Of a stretch of 64,000 nt of DNA, positions 8,656 through 17,232 are shown in pieces (the first letter of the stretch is position 1; every line of letters starts with the position of its first letter). The stretch is from positions 1 to 64,000 of the forward strand of contig NZ_JAHTMR010000005.1 of the NCBI RefSeq assembly GCF_019200975.1. The letters are read 5' to 3'. The stretch is from Pseudomonas sp. PD9R (GTDB lineage: Bacteria > Pseudomonadota > Gammaproteobacteria > Pseudomonadales > Pseudomonadaceae). The notes beneath the pieces were generated by a model, which was not told where the DNA came from, searched no databases, and worked only from the letters and a program-made list of their open reading frames with translations. The translations under genes and the position numbers were made by a program.

Positions 8656-9543
8656 ATGGACCGCCTCGCCGCAATGGAAACCTTCGTCTATGTCGTGGAA
8701 ACCGGTTCGTTTTCCGCTGCGGCCCGGCGCCTGAATGTCGGCCAGCCCGCCGTGTCGAAAACCATCGCTCAACTCGAAGCCCGGCTCGCGGTGCGCCTGT
8801 TGTTGCGCTCGACCCGCGGCCTCACCCCCACCGAAGCCGGACTGGCCTATTTCGAGCGAGCCAAGCGCACCCTCGAAGAAGCGGATGAAGCCGACAATGC
8901 CGCCCGTGGTGCCGCCAGCGGCCTGACCGGCAACCTGCGCATTTGCGCCGCCGTGACCTTCGGTCGACTGCACATCGTTCCGCACCTGGGGCCGTTTCTT
9001 GAACAGAACCCGGAGCTGAACATTGACCTGATGCTCGATGATCGCAACGTCAACCTGGTGGAGGAAGGCGTTGACGTCGCGCTGCGCTTGGGCATCTTGA
9101 GCGATTCCGGCCTGACTGCGCGCAAGATCGCCGAATGTCGACGCAAGGTGCTGGGCACGCCTGCGTACTTCGAAAAACACGGCGAACCCACTTGCCCCGC
9201 AGATCTGACGCACCACCAGGCAATCGTCTACAGCTTGAGCGGCGGCGCCCATTGGCAACTCAGCAACGCCGGCGAAGAACAGTCGGTCACCCTCAGTGGC
9301 CGCATTCGCGTCAATGCTGCCGAAGCGCTGCGCGAAGCGGTTCTGGCTCATCAGGGCCTGAGCATTGCATCGCAGTGGATGTTTGCACCTGAACTGGCCA
9401 GCGGTGCCGTCAGGGAAGTGATGGGCGATTGGACCTTGCCGAACCAGGGCCTGTGGGCGGTGTTTCCCACAGGCCGGATGGCCAGTGCCAAGGCACGGGC
9501 GTTTGTGACGTATGTTCAAGGGTTGTTCGACAAGGAACCCTGA
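8656..9543 (+). CDS. LysR-family transcriptional regulator
   Basis: This 295-residue regulator starts MDRLAAMETFVYVVETGSFS, with the winged helix-turn-helix covering residues 1-60 (recognition helix near GQPAVSKTIAQLE). The LysR substrate-binding domain follows from about residue 90. The ATG at 8656 has AAGGA ten bases upstream and matches the family N-terminus; in-frame codons further upstream run through the REP element and are not credible. It has no divergent partner, since the upstream neighbour is the lipoprotein gene beyond the REP, so its target and effector cannot be guessed. Confidence 0.9.
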   Translation: MDRLAAMETFVYVVETGSFSAAARRLNVGQPAVSKTIAQLEARLAVRLLLRSTRGLTPTEAGLAYFERAKRTLEEADEADNAARGAASGLTGNLRICAAVTFGRLHIVPHLGPFLEQNPELNIDLMLDDRNVNLVEEGVDVALRLGILSDSGLTARKIAECRRKVLGTPAYFEKHGEPTCPADLTHHQAIVYSLSGGAHWQLSNAGEEQSVTLSGRIRVNAAEALREAVLAHQGLSIASQWMFAPELASGAVREVMGDWTLPNQGLWAVFPTGRMASAKARAFVTYVQGLFDKEP

Positions 9544-9550
9544 ACGCCTG

Positions 9551-10180
9551 TCACATCGGCGGTGTGACGCCATCCTTGCCCGCTGAGATCGATTGCGCCG
9601 TCAGCGTGCCGTCCGCACTTTGGGTGACGAAGGTCACGATCTTCACGCCGGCCTTGAGCAAACCGCGATCCCCCGGCATCAGGTTGACGATAGGCACGTC
9701 TTCCGGCACCAGAATCTTTTGCTGGCCGCCCTTGTAGTTGACGGTCAAGACCCGGCCATTGCTGACCACCAGATCGCCAACACTGCCGTTGGTCATGCTG
9801 CTGCCCTTGACCAGATCAAAGGGCCGATGACCGTCGCCGCTGCCAGCCAACTCCGGTGGAAAGACGTGGACTTCCAGCGCCTTCAGGCTGCCATCCTCTT
9901 GAGGAATAGCTGCCGAGCCGATGTAGCTCCCGGGTTTGATGTCTTCGATATTGGCCAAGGTGACGGCGCGGACCTTGGTGTCGTTGGTCAGTTTGATAAC
10001 CACGTTGTCGCCGCCGTTGGTATGCACCTTCAGCTCGTCCGCATTGACCTCAGTGATCTCGCCACGCACGCCGATGCGCGTGCCCGGCGCATCTGCTGCC
10101 TGAACCAAACCTGTCGTAAACGAAGCAATCAAGGCGGCCGTGGAGACGCCGCGAATCAGGTGACGAAACATCGCATTCAT
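9551..10180 (-). CDS. secreted DUF5666-like protein
   Basis: The product is 209 residues with a signal peptide ending near VQA-A (residues 27-28). The mature region shows the small beta-rich pattern of DUF5666 (RGEITEVNADELKV, TKVRAVTLANIEDIKPGSYIG), resembling an OB-like fold. A second beta-rich part contains GGQQKILVPEDVPIV. Function is unknown. A second ATG at 10171 would still leave a signal peptide. The gene converges on the LysR gene with only seven bases between them. Family assignment is by pattern recognition only. Confidence 0.75.
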   Translation of the reverse strand: MNAMFRHLIRGVSTAALIASFTTGLVQAADAPGTRIGVRGEITEVNADELKVHTNGGDNVVIKLTNDTKVRAVTLANIEDIKPGSYIGSAAIPQEDGSLKALEVHVFPPELAGSGDGHRPFDLVKGSSMTNGSVGDLVVSNGRVLTVNYKGGQQKILVPEDVPIVNLMPGDRGLLKAGVKIVTFVTQSADGTLTAQSISAGKDGVTPPM

Positions 10181-10322
10181 GGAAGTGGCTTCCGTTAATG
10201 AACGTTAAGAAGATGGAGAGGCAAACATAAGCATGCTATCGAACAAGATGTAAGTGAATGTATCATCAGCCCTTCAAGTTTTGACGCCAGGTTCACGGGC
10301 CAGCGGCACATGACCACGTCAC

Positions 10323-10341
10323 TCATTCCGCAACGGAATGA
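10323..10341. promoter_or_regulatory. perfect inverted repeat ahead of MFS gene (operator candidate)
   Basis: TCATTCCG and CGGAATGA form perfect 8-base arms around CAA. The repeat is about 85 bases upstream of the MFS start, within the 245-base gap shared with the divergent DUF5666-like gene. It could be a regulator binding site or a small hairpin. The operator role is inferred. Confidence 0.4.
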
Positions 10342-10424
10342 TTGCTATCACTCCAATCTCACTTCCGCCGTTCCAGCCAGACCATTAGCCTGCGCGCATT
10401 CCCATTTGTTCAGCGAGACACGTT

Positions 10425-11630
10425 ATGAACCCAGCGACCCAAGTGCCTCACGGCACCGCGACAATGACCAAAGGCATGGTGCTGCTGTTCGCCTTCTGCT
10501 GCGGTGCGATTGTGGCCAACATCTACTACGCGCAACCGATCATTGGCCTGATCGCGCCGGACATCGGCCTGACCAACACCATGGCCAGCCTGATCGTTTC
10601 GCTGACCCAGATCGGTTACGCGCTGGGCCTGTTCTTCCTGGTGCCGCTGGGTGATTTGCTGGAGAACCGCCGGTTGATGATCATCACCACCGTGGTGGCG
10701 ATTGTCAGTCTCCTGGGCGCCGCGCTCACCGATCAGCCGAATGTGTTTTTGCTGATTTCGCTACTGGTGGGCTTCAGTTCGGTGTCGGTACAAATTCTGA
10801 TTCCGCTGGCGGCGCACCTGGCGCCGGAAGAATCTCGCGGTCGGGTGGTCGGCGGGATCATGGGCGGTCTGTTGTTGGGGATTCTGCTGGCGCGGCCGGT
10901 GTCCAGCGTCGTTGCGGACCACTTCGGCTGGCGGGCAATGTTTGTCATCGCGGCGGTATTGATGGCGGCCATCAGCATCGTGTTGGCCCTGACCATTCCC
11001 AAGCGCCAGCCTGATCACAGTGCTTCGTATGGTCAACTGCTGGGCTCGCTGTGGACGTTGTTGCGCAAACAACCGGTATTGCGTCAGCGCGCGTTTTATC
11101 AGGGCTGCATGTTCGCCACGTTCAGCTTGTTCTGGACTGCGGTGCCGCTGGAACTGGCGCGCAATCATGGCTTGTCGCAATCGCAAATCGCGATTTTCGC
11201 ACTGGTCGGGGCCATCGGTGCCATCGCTGCACCGATCGCCGGTCGACTGGCCGATGCGGGCCACACACGCATTGCTTCCTTGCTGGCCCTGCTGTTCGCC
11301 AGCCTGAGCTTTTTGCCGGCCTTCATCCATCCGGTCTACAGCGTCATCGGCCTTGCCGTAACCGGCGTGCTGCTCGACTTCTGCGTGCAGATGAACATGG
11401 TCCTTGGTCAACGCGCGGTCTACGCCCTCGACGCCAAAAGCCGCAGTCGCCTGAATGCGCTGTACATGACCAGCATCTTTATCGGTGGTGCGTTTGGTTC
11501 TTCGGTGGCCAGCCCGGTTTATGAACACGGCGGCTGGTTGTGGATCGTGGTGGTCGGCAGTGCGTTTCCGTTGTTGGCGTTACTGCGGTTTTTGAGTGTT
11601 TCGAAAGAACCGTCCCTGGCAACGGCTTAA
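10425..11630 (+). CDS. MFS transporter, drug/arabinose-efflux type
   Basis: This 401-residue inner-membrane protein has twelve predicted helices and belongs to the major facilitator superfamily. The cytoplasmic loop 2-3 motif is PLGDLLENRRLMI, and a second-half equivalent GRLADAGHTR is visible. The N-terminal helix reads ANIYYAQPIIGLI, typical of YgaY-like exporters. Such proteins usually export small organic compounds by proton antiport; the substrate is unknown. It resembles the second MFS protein in this window (25079-26299; NIYCTQPILPLIA), so the two are related family members. Confidence 0.88.
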   Translation: MNPATQVPHGTATMTKGMVLLFAFCCGAIVANIYYAQPIIGLIAPDIGLTNTMASLIVSLTQIGYALGLFFLVPLGDLLENRRLMIITTVVAIVSLLGAALTDQPNVFLLISLLVGFSSVSVQILIPLAAHLAPEESRGRVVGGIMGGLLLGILLARPVSSVVADHFGWRAMFVIAAVLMAAISIVLALTIPKRQPDHSASYGQLLGSLWTLLRKQPVLRQRAFYQGCMFATFSLFWTAVPLELARNHGLSQSQIAIFALVGAIGAIAAPIAGRLADAGHTRIASLLALLFASLSFLPAFIHPVYSVIGLAVTGVLLDFCVQMNMVLGQRAVYALDAKSRSRLNALYMTSIFIGGAFGSSVASPVYEHGGWLWIVVVGSAFPLLALLRFLSVSKEPSLATA

Positions 11631-11643
11631 GTCGCTGAAAGCT

Positions 11644-11692
11644 TCGCGGGCAAGCCTCACTCCTGCAAGAGCGTGGCTTGCTCACGGTACAA
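11644..11692. repeat. degenerate REP remnant
   Basis: TTCGCGGGCAAGCCTCACTC followed by CTGCAAGAGCGTGGCTTGCTC resembles a decayed pair of the GAGCAAGCTCGCTCC class. It lies between the MFS gene and the hicB remnant. Confidence 0.55.
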
Positions 11693-11693
11693 C

Positions 11694-12095
11694 TCAATAT
11701 CGAACCAGTTTTTCCATCGCCGCATCCGCCAGAAATGACGAGCGACTTTTTACATTGTGTTCTCGAACATAACGGTCGATTCGCTGGATCACATAGCCCG
11801 GTAGCGTCACGTTGACCTTTTCGGTCTTGTCCAGGTATGGCGAGATATCCAGCTCCAGCATCCCCCATCCCATGTCGGCAAACTCCGGGTTGCCACGATG
11901 CTCGGCTGCCGACGTCGGCATCGGAATCGGTGCCCCGTCCGCTGCAACTTCCTGAAGCAGGATGTGAGCAATCTCGACTGCCGCGTTATAGGCGTCTTCA
12001 AAAGTATCCCCGGCCGTTACAGCACCAGGAATATCGGGGATCTGAATACCGATGGCGGTGTAAATAACAAGTACCGCGATCTGGGGCTTGAATCG
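11694..12095 (-). pseudogene. hicB-like antitoxin remnant lacking a start codon
   Basis: The open frame reads as a HicB antitoxin: an N-terminal partial RNase-H-like domain (IGIQIPDIPGAVTAGDTF, then EDAYNAAVEIAHILLQE) and a C-terminal ribbon-helix-helix-like part (LPGYVIQRIDRYV, SRSSFLADAAMEKL). A stop (12096-12098) sits just before the frame, and no ATG, GTG or TTG occurs before the conserved domain. The first usable start is the ATG at 11921, which would give only the 75-residue C-terminal half. No hicA toxin is adjacent. The gene therefore looks inactivated, or uses an unusual start. It diverges from the HTH/PIN pair. Confidence 0.68.
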
Positions 12096-12120
12096 TCAAT
12101 TTTTCGTTTATTGCGATTTT

Positions 12121-12162
12121 CGATTAATTCGAATAGCCTGCCGACATCGATTATTCCGAATA
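12121..12162. promoter_or_regulatory. paired operator-like repeats of the HTH/PIN operon
   Basis: CGATTAATTCGAATA (12121-12135) and CGATTATTCCGAATA (12148-12162) agree at 13 of 15 bases and start 27 bases apart. Each has a palindromic core (ATTCGAAT, ATTCCGAAT). The second ends 12 bases before the antitoxin ATG. Antitoxins commonly repress their own operon from such sites; that role is inferred. Confidence 0.55.
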
Positions 12163-12174
12163 TTGGGGTCCATC

Positions 12175-12642
12175 ATGTCGACAGTCATTCATCCGCCGTT
12201 CAACCTGCCCGTGGAGCGCGAAGTAAAGGCTGCAATCGAGGGCCAGCGCGCCTTGGTTGCCTGGCTCGCTACCCAACTCGAAACTCAGCGCATCCAGATT
12301 TTCGACGATCAGAATGAAGCTCACAGTGTCGAACTGCCCACTTCGGCGCTGCGATTGCTCGTCGATATCCTCGCGGAGCTTGCTGCGGGCAACGCCGTGA
12401 AAGTGGTTCCGGTTCACGCTGAATTGACCACCCAGGAAGCAGCAGATCTGCTCAACGTCTCACGCCCGCATCTGATCAAACTGCTCGAAATTGGCGAGTT
12501 GTCCTACCACAAAACCGGCAAGCACCGACGTGTGCGTTTTGCCGATTTGATGGACTATAAAAACCGGCGCGACGCTGCCAGCGAGCAGGCAATGAGGCTT
12601 CTCGCCGAGCAGGCACAAGCGTTAAGGACAGGATACGAGTGA
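12175..12642 (+). CDS. HTH (excisionase-type) antitoxin of a PIN toxin-antitoxin pair
   Basis: The 155-residue product has a helical N-terminal region (residues 10-75) and a MerR/excisionase-type helix-turn-helix at about 84-130 (LTTQEAADLLNVSRPHLIKL, then HKTGKHRRVRFADLMDYK). The gene overlaps the PIN gene by four bases (GTGA), the usual toxin-antitoxin layout. It should bind and neutralise the downstream PIN protein and repress the operon at the repeats just upstream. GGGG lies six to nine bases before ATG. Similar excisionase-like antitoxin/PIN pairs are classed with VapBC. An isolated regulator is a less likely reading. Confidence 0.8.
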   Translation: MSTVIHPPFNLPVEREVKAAIEGQRALVAWLATQLETQRIQIFDDQNEAHSVELPTSALRLLVDILAELAAGNAVKVVPVHAELTTQEAADLLNVSRPHLIKLLEIGELSYHKTGKHRRVRFADLMDYKNRRDAASEQAMRLLAEQAQALRTGYE

Positions 12643-13214
12643 GGCACTCTTCTTTTACCGCTGTATATGACGCTTGCGTGCTTTACCCGGCGCCTTTGAG
12701 AGATTTTCTGATGTGGCTCGCACTCTCCGGTTGCTTTAGAGCGCGATGGACCCTGGAGATACACAACGAATGGAAACGTAATCTGCTGAAAAATCGCCCG
12801 GACCTGACCGCAGTACAGCTGGATCGCACATCCGATTTAATGGATCAGGCCATACCCGACGCATGTGTCACCGGCTACGAAGGCCTGATTCAAGGACTGA
12901 AACTGCCCGACCTTGATGACCGACATGTACTTGCTGCTGCGATCCGATGTAATGCCAGCGTCATCGTGACTTTCAATCAGAAGGACTTCCCCGATGCAGC
13001 ATTGAACCCTTTCGGTATCGAGGTTCAGCACCCTGACGAATTCGTCGAAAATCTCTTTGGCCTGGATCAGGCGGCCGTAATCGCTGCAGCCCACCGTCAA
13101 CGCAAACAGTTGAAGACACCCCCATTGGATGTCAGCACCTATCTCGATCTTTTGTTGCGCCTGGGATTGGTTCAGTCAGTTAGAGCACTGAACGGTTACC
13201 GAGCGATGCTTTAA
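12639..13214 (+). CDS. PIN-domain ribonuclease toxin (VapC-like)
   Basis: This 191-residue PIN-domain protein has the acidic active-site residues in expected places: D11 in VYDACVLYP, E44 in IHNEWKR, D93/D94 in DLDDRHVLAA and D116 in FNQKDFP. These sites hold metal for RNA cleavage. A C-terminal extension of about 60 residues follows the PIN fold. Translation begins at GTG overlapping the antitoxin stop, so the toxin is made by translational coupling. The RNA target is unknown. The gene is intact, unlike the hicB remnant beside it. Confidence 0.83.
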   Translation: MRHSSFTAVYDACVLYPAPLRDFLMWLALSGCFRARWTLEIHNEWKRNLLKNRPDLTAVQLDRTSDLMDQAIPDACVTGYEGLIQGLKLPDLDDRHVLAAAIRCNASVIVTFNQKDFPDAALNPFGIEVQHPDEFVENLFGLDQAAVIAAAHRQRKQLKTPPLDVSTYLDLLLRLGLVQSVRALNGYRAML

Positions 13215-13232
13215 ATACAAACGGCGATGCCG

Positions 13233-13982
13233 CTACAACACACACCCATCAAAGCCGACACTGACATTGCCTGGTAACTCACCGCGATGCTCAATCAACC
13301 ACGCATCGAACGTATGCCCGACATGGGTCAATACCGCCGATTCAGGCTGCAGCTCATCTATGCACTGCAAAGCCAGATTCAAGTCATTGTGGTTACGCGG
13401 CGCTTGAGGCTGCGGGGGGATTGAACAGTCGAGCACCAGCACGTCCAGCCGTTCACGCTGCAGCCACGCGGTGGTCGCCGGTGGCAGGCCGACGGTGTCG
13501 GTCAGATAGGCAATGCGCCGACCTTCGCCTTCAAGCAAGTAGCCGAGGGTTGGTTTGGAATGCAGCAATGGCAGCGCCGTCACGCTCAGCGTACCGAAGG
13601 ACCGGGTTTCGAATGCTTCGAACGGTTGGCTGAAATCGAGAATGCCTGGATGCTTGTAAAGGTCGGCCAGGCCTTCCGGGTCCTCCGGGCCATGCACCGG
13701 AATCACCAGTCCCTGGCCCCAGCGCAGATGCAGCAAACCTTGAGCATGATCGGCGTGGTAATGGGTCTGGAAAATACCGTTGAAGCTGCGCGGCGGGAAG
13801 CGTTCGGTGAGGTCAGGCAGGCCGCTGTCGATCAACCAGCGCTGATCGCCACACTCGATCAGCGCACAGCACGGTTGTCGTCGCCAGCGTTCATCGATGC
13901 GTGCCCGGGTGCAGGCCGGGCATTCGCAGCCATAGACTGGCACCTGTCGCGCATCCCCCGTGCCCAGTAGCGTCAGGCGCAT
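13233..13982 (-). CDS. phnP: 5-phosphoribosyl 1,2-cyclic phosphate phosphodiesterase
   Basis: This 249-residue metallo-beta-lactamase-fold protein has the metal-binding motif THYHADHAQG (H74, H76, D78, H79). The N-terminal cysteine cluster YGCECPAC (C19, C21, C24) is the extra zinc site known in PhnP. It opens the cyclic ribose phosphate released by carbon-phosphorus lyase to ribose 1,5-bisphosphate. It is the last gene of the phn operon and overlaps phnN by ten bases. E. coli PhnP shares the fold and place, so the assignment is firm. Confidence 0.94.
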   Translation of the reverse strand: MRLTLLGTGDARQVPVYGCECPACTRARIDERWRRQPCCALIECGDQRWLIDSGLPDLTERFPPRSFNGIFQTHYHADHAQGLLHLRWGQGLVIPVHGPEDPEGLADLYKHPGILDFSQPFEAFETRSFGTLSVTALPLLHSKPTLGYLLEGEGRRIAYLTDTVGLPPATTAWLQRERLDVLVLDCSIPPQPQAPRNHNDLNLALQCIDELQPESAVLTHVGHTFDAWLIEHRGELPGNVSVGFDGCVL

Positions 13983-14542
13983 GCGGCAGACTCATCGATG
14001 CAGGCCAACAGGCGTTCGACCGTGCGTTCCAGCGGCCCGGAATTATCGAGCAAATGCACCGCCGGGTCGTTGTCGGCCAGCAAACCTTCACTGAAGCGCG
14101 CATTGCGCGCCAACCGCTGGTCGATCTCGGCCACCGATTCACGCCCACGCGCCAACAAGCGCTGGCGCAACACGGCTTGATCCACGGTCAGCAACAACAC
14201 CAGCACGTCGGGATAGCGCTCGCGAGTGTCCTGCAGATGCCCACGAGAGCCGTTGACCAATACGTCGTCCCCCGCCGCTAGCCAATCATCAATCTCCCTT
14301 GGAATGCCATAGGCCAGGCCGTTGGCGTGCCAGCTCAGGGCAAACGCGCCCTGCGCCTCCATCTCGGCGAACTGCTCCGGGCTGACGCCTTGCGCCGCCT
14401 CCCCCACGGCTTCCGCCGAGCGGGTGATGACCCGCCGCACGATACGGCAGCCGCGTTCGGCCAACCGCGTTCGTGCAGCATCCAGCAGGCTGTCCTTGCC
14501 CGAACCTGAAGGTCCGATGAGATAGATCAACCTGCCCGTCAT
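13973..14542 (-). CDS. phnN: ribose 1,5-bisphosphate phosphokinase
   Basis: This 189-residue P-loop kinase of the guanylate-kinase-like fold has Walker A GPSGSGKDSLL at residues 10-20. It phosphorylates ribose 1,5-bisphosphate to PRPP, linking phosphonate breakdown to nucleotide synthesis. The ATG at 14542 overlaps the phnM stop in ATGA and is preferred to a TTG one codon earlier. In this operon phnN is followed directly by phnP; the acetyltransferase gene phnO of E. coli is absent. Confidence 0.94.
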   Translation of the reverse strand: MTGRLIYLIGPSGSGKDSLLDAARTRLAERGCRIVRRVITRSAEAVGEAAQGVSPEQFAEMEAQGAFALSWHANGLAYGIPREIDDWLAAGDDVLVNGSRGHLQDTRERYPDVLVLLLTVDQAVLRQRLLARGRESVAEIDQRLARNARFSEGLLADNDPAVHLLDNSGPLERTVERLLACIDESAACA

Positions 14543-15687
14543 CAAAACACCCTCTTCGCTTGTCGCCAGACTTGTTGGACCACCGGCAGCCCGTCTTGAC
14601 TGCGCGCTTGCACCAGATCCGCCCGCAGGCCCAGTGCAATTTCGCCGCGATCGGTCAACCCGGCTGCACTGGCCGGCGCCAGGCTGACCATACGCACCGC
14701 CTGAGCCAAATCGACCCGATCACTCTGCGTCGCCAGGGCAAACGCCGCTTGCAGCAGGCTCGCTGGATAGTAGTCGCTGGACAAGATATCCAGCAGCCCT
14801 TCTGCCGCCAGGTCAGCGGCCGCCACGTTACCCGAGTGCGAACCGCCGCGCACGATGTTCGGTGCCCCCATCAATACCTTCATGCCCTCTTGCCGGCAAC
14901 CACGCGCCGCTTCGGCGGTGGTCGGGAACTCGGCGATGGTCATGCCGTAGCGCGCCGACTCCTCGACGTGGGCCAGGGTCGCGTCGTCATGGCTGGCCAC
15001 TGACAGGCCACGGGCCAGGCAATGCTCGACAATCGCCGCGCGATAACGGTCGCTGTACTCGCGGGAGTTGGCCATCTGCAAGGTGATGAATTCGTCCATC
15101 TGCGTGGTGGTCAGGTGGTATTTGCCCATGTAGTACTCACGGTACTTGGACTCCAGCACGAATTGGCGCTGACCCGGCGAATGGTCCATCACCGACACCA
15201 GCTGCACCAGCGGATGCTCCACCAGATCACGAAACACGCTCAGGGTGTCCGGGTGGCACAACTCGCAGCGCAAGTGCAGGCGGTGCTCGGCGCGGGTCAG
15301 GCCCGCATCGGAGGCGCTGGAAATCGCTTCAAGCATCGCCGGCAACTTCTGCATGCGCTTGCCCTTGGGGTTCACATCGCCGATGGACACCGCGTCAAAC
15401 ACCGTGGTGATGCCGGCCGCGATGATCTGCGCATCGTGGCTGAGCACCGCCGAGCGCGACGGCCAGTCCACGCCGGGGCGCGGCGTCATGTGCTTTTCCA
15501 GGTTGTCGGTGTGCAATTCCACTAGGCCGGGCAGCAGATAATCGCCGTTGAGGTCCTGGGCCTGGGGCAAGCGGCTCGGGCCTTCGGCGACGTCGACGAT
15601 CAAGCCGTCACGCAATACCACGGTGCCGTAGAACACCCGGTCAGCGGTGACCAATTGCGCATTGCTGAGGATCTGTTCAACGGACAT
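14542..15687 (-). CDS. phnM: alpha-D-ribose 1-methylphosphonate 5-triphosphate diphosphatase
   Basis: This 381-residue amidohydrolase-superfamily enzyme removes pyrophosphate from the ribose-phosphonate triphosphate made by PhnGHIL, giving the substrate of PhnJ. Metal-binding elements include ELHTDNLEKH near residue 57 and later conserved His/Asp positions (SHDDAT, SSDYYPAS). Length matches the family. Its start overlaps the end of phnL by 11 bases. Confidence 0.95.
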   Translation of the reverse strand: MSVEQILSNAQLVTADRVFYGTVVLRDGLIVDVAEGPSRLPQAQDLNGDYLLPGLVELHTDNLEKHMTPRPGVDWPSRSAVLSHDAQIIAAGITTVFDAVSIGDVNPKGKRMQKLPAMLEAISSASDAGLTRAEHRLHLRCELCHPDTLSVFRDLVEHPLVQLVSVMDHSPGQRQFVLESKYREYYMGKYHLTTTQMDEFITLQMANSREYSDRYRAAIVEHCLARGLSVASHDDATLAHVEESARYGMTIAEFPTTAEAARGCRQEGMKVLMGAPNIVRGGSHSGNVAAADLAAEGLLDILSSDYYPASLLQAAFALATQSDRVDLAQAVRMVSLAPASAAGLTDRGEIALGLRADLVQARSQDGLPVVQQVWRQAKRVF

Positions 15688-16429
15688 TGGCGTATTCCTT
15701 GTCGTTCACGGCAGTCGGAGTCATGTCGAGATGACGATCGGCGATCGCCTCGCGGGCGACGCGGTCGTGAAAAATGCCGATCAATGCGGCACCGGCTTGC
15801 TTGGCTTCGTTCATCAGTTCCAGCACCACTTGGCGATTGTTTTCGTCCAGGGACGCCGTGGGCTCATCGAGTAACATCACCGGCCACGCCACCATGAAAC
15901 CGCGAGCGATGTTGACTCGTTGCTGCTCGCCGCCAGAGAAGGTGCCGGGTGCCAGTTGCCACAGGCGTTGCGGAATATTCAGGCGGCTGAGCAACAACTC
16001 GGCACGGGATTGCGCCAGTTGTTTCGACCAGCCGCGGGCCAGTGCCGGCTCCATCACGACGTCCAGGCACGCCACGCGCGGGATCACCCGCAGAAACTGA
16101 CTGACATAACCCAGGGTGCGCTGGCGCACCTGAAGAATGTCCCGTGGCTCGGCGCCCACCAGCTCCAGCCAATGCCCATCGTGCTGCACGCGGATGCTGC
16201 CGCCGGCCGGCAGATAGTTGCCATACAGCGTGCGCAACAAGGTGCTTTTACCGGCGCCGGACTGGCCATGCAGCACCAGGCATTCACCACTTGCCACCGT
16301 GAAATCCACCCCGCGCAGCACATTCAGGACCACGCCATGTTGTTGGTGCAGGGTGAAGGTTTTCGAGAGGTCACGGACCTCGATCAAGGTATTCATCGCC
16401 GGAATTTCCACAGTTGGACGGGCCGTCAT
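15677..16429 (-). CDS. phnL: carbon-phosphorus lyase ATP-binding protein PhnL
   Basis: This 250-residue ABC-type ATPase has Walker A GQSGAGKSTLLR, signature FSGGEQQRV and Walker B VMLLDEPTASLD. Despite the ABC fold it is not a transporter part. With PhnG, PhnH and PhnI it attaches the phosphonate to the ribose of ATP. Its ATG overlaps the phnK stop (ATGA). A shorter start at MNTLIEVRDLSKTF is possible, 11 codons in. Confidence 0.94.
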   Translation of the reverse strand: MTARPTVEIPAMNTLIEVRDLSKTFTLHQQHGVVLNVLRGVDFTVASGECLVLHGQSGAGKSTLLRTLYGNYLPAGGSIRVQHDGHWLELVGAEPRDILQVRQRTLGYVSQFLRVIPRVACLDVVMEPALARGWSKQLAQSRAELLLSRLNIPQRLWQLAPGTFSGGEQQRVNIARGFMVAWPVMLLDEPTASLDENNRQVVLELMNEAKQAGAALIGIFHDRVAREAIADRHLDMTPTAVNDKEYANVR

Positions 16430-17232
16430 GGCTGCAACACCGAAGACACCAGCAGTTGCGAATAAGGGTGCTGCGGGTCGTCGAGGATCTGATCGGTCAG
16501 GCCGGTTTCCACCACCCGCGAGCGGCGCATCACCATCAACCGATCCGCCAGCAAACGCGCCACCGCCAGGTCGTGGGTGACGATCACCACCGCCAGATCC
16601 AGCTCACGCACCAGACCGCGCAACAGGTCGAGCAAACGCGCCTGCACCGACACGTCGAGGCCGCCAGTGGGTTCGTCCATGAACACCAGGCGCGGGCTCG
16701 ACACCAGATTGCGGGCGATTTGCAGGCGTTGCTGCATGCCGCCGGAGAACGTGCGTGGCAAGTCGTCGATGCGCTGCGGGTCGATTTCCACCTGGCTCAG
16801 CCAGTCGATGCCGGCACCGCGCAGTTGCTGATAATTGCGAACCCCTTGAGCCATCAGGCGCTCGCCGATGTTGGCGCCCGCCGACACGCCCATGCGCAAA
16901 CCGTCACGCGGGTTCTGTTCGACGAAGCCCCATTCGGTGCGCAACAAGGTGCGGCGCTCGGCTTCGCTGGCGCTGTACAGGTCCAGCCATTGGCCCTGTT
17001 TGTCGCGGTAACCGATGCGTCCGTTTTGCGGCGGCAGGCGTCCGCTGAGCAGCGAGAGCAACGTGGATTTGCCCGAGCCGGATTCGCCGACGATCCCCAA
17101 CACTTCGCCCGGGTACAGGTCGAAGCTGACGTCCTGGCAACCTTTTTCCGGGCCGTACAACAGCGAAAGATTGCGCACTTTCAGCAAGGGCTCAGTGGAC
17201 ACGGACAGTTGGTTTTTCAGCGCCTGGTTCAT
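16426..17232 (-). CDS. phnK: carbon-phosphorus lyase core complex ATPase PhnK
   Basis: This 268-residue ABC-type ATPase has Walker [13 protein letters not shown], signature FSGGMQQRL and Walker B LVFMDEPTGGLD. PhnK docks on the PhnGHIJ core complex, where its ATPase activity supports catalysis. It overlaps both neighbours by four bases, as expected for subunits made together. It resembles dipeptide-transporter ATPases, but context fixes the identity. Confidence 0.94.
   Translation of the reverse strand: MNQALKNQLSVSTEPLLKVRNLSLLYGPEKGCQDVSFDLYPGEVLGIVGESGSGKSTLLSLLSGRLPPQNGRIGYRDKQGQWLDLYSASEAERRTLLRTEWGFVEQNPRDGLRMGVSAGANIGERLMAQGVRNYQQLRGAGIDWLSQVEIDPQRIDDLPRTFSGGMQQRLQIARNLVSSPRLVFMDEPTGGLDVSVQARLLDLLRGLVRELDLAVVIVTHDLAVARLLADRLMVMRRSRVVETGLTDQILDDPQHPYSQLLVSSVLQP

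Noticed and set aside
11694..11921. A complete 75-residue gene of its own
   Set aside because: The same frame continues upstream with clear HicB homology, so this is more likely the 3' half of a damaged hicB; internal initiation is kept only as an option.
12175..12642. Phage excisionase or prophage fragment
   Set aside because: The HTH resembles excisionases, but no integrase, attachment repeats or phage genes are nearby and the gene overlaps a PIN toxin, so a toxin-antitoxin reading is better.
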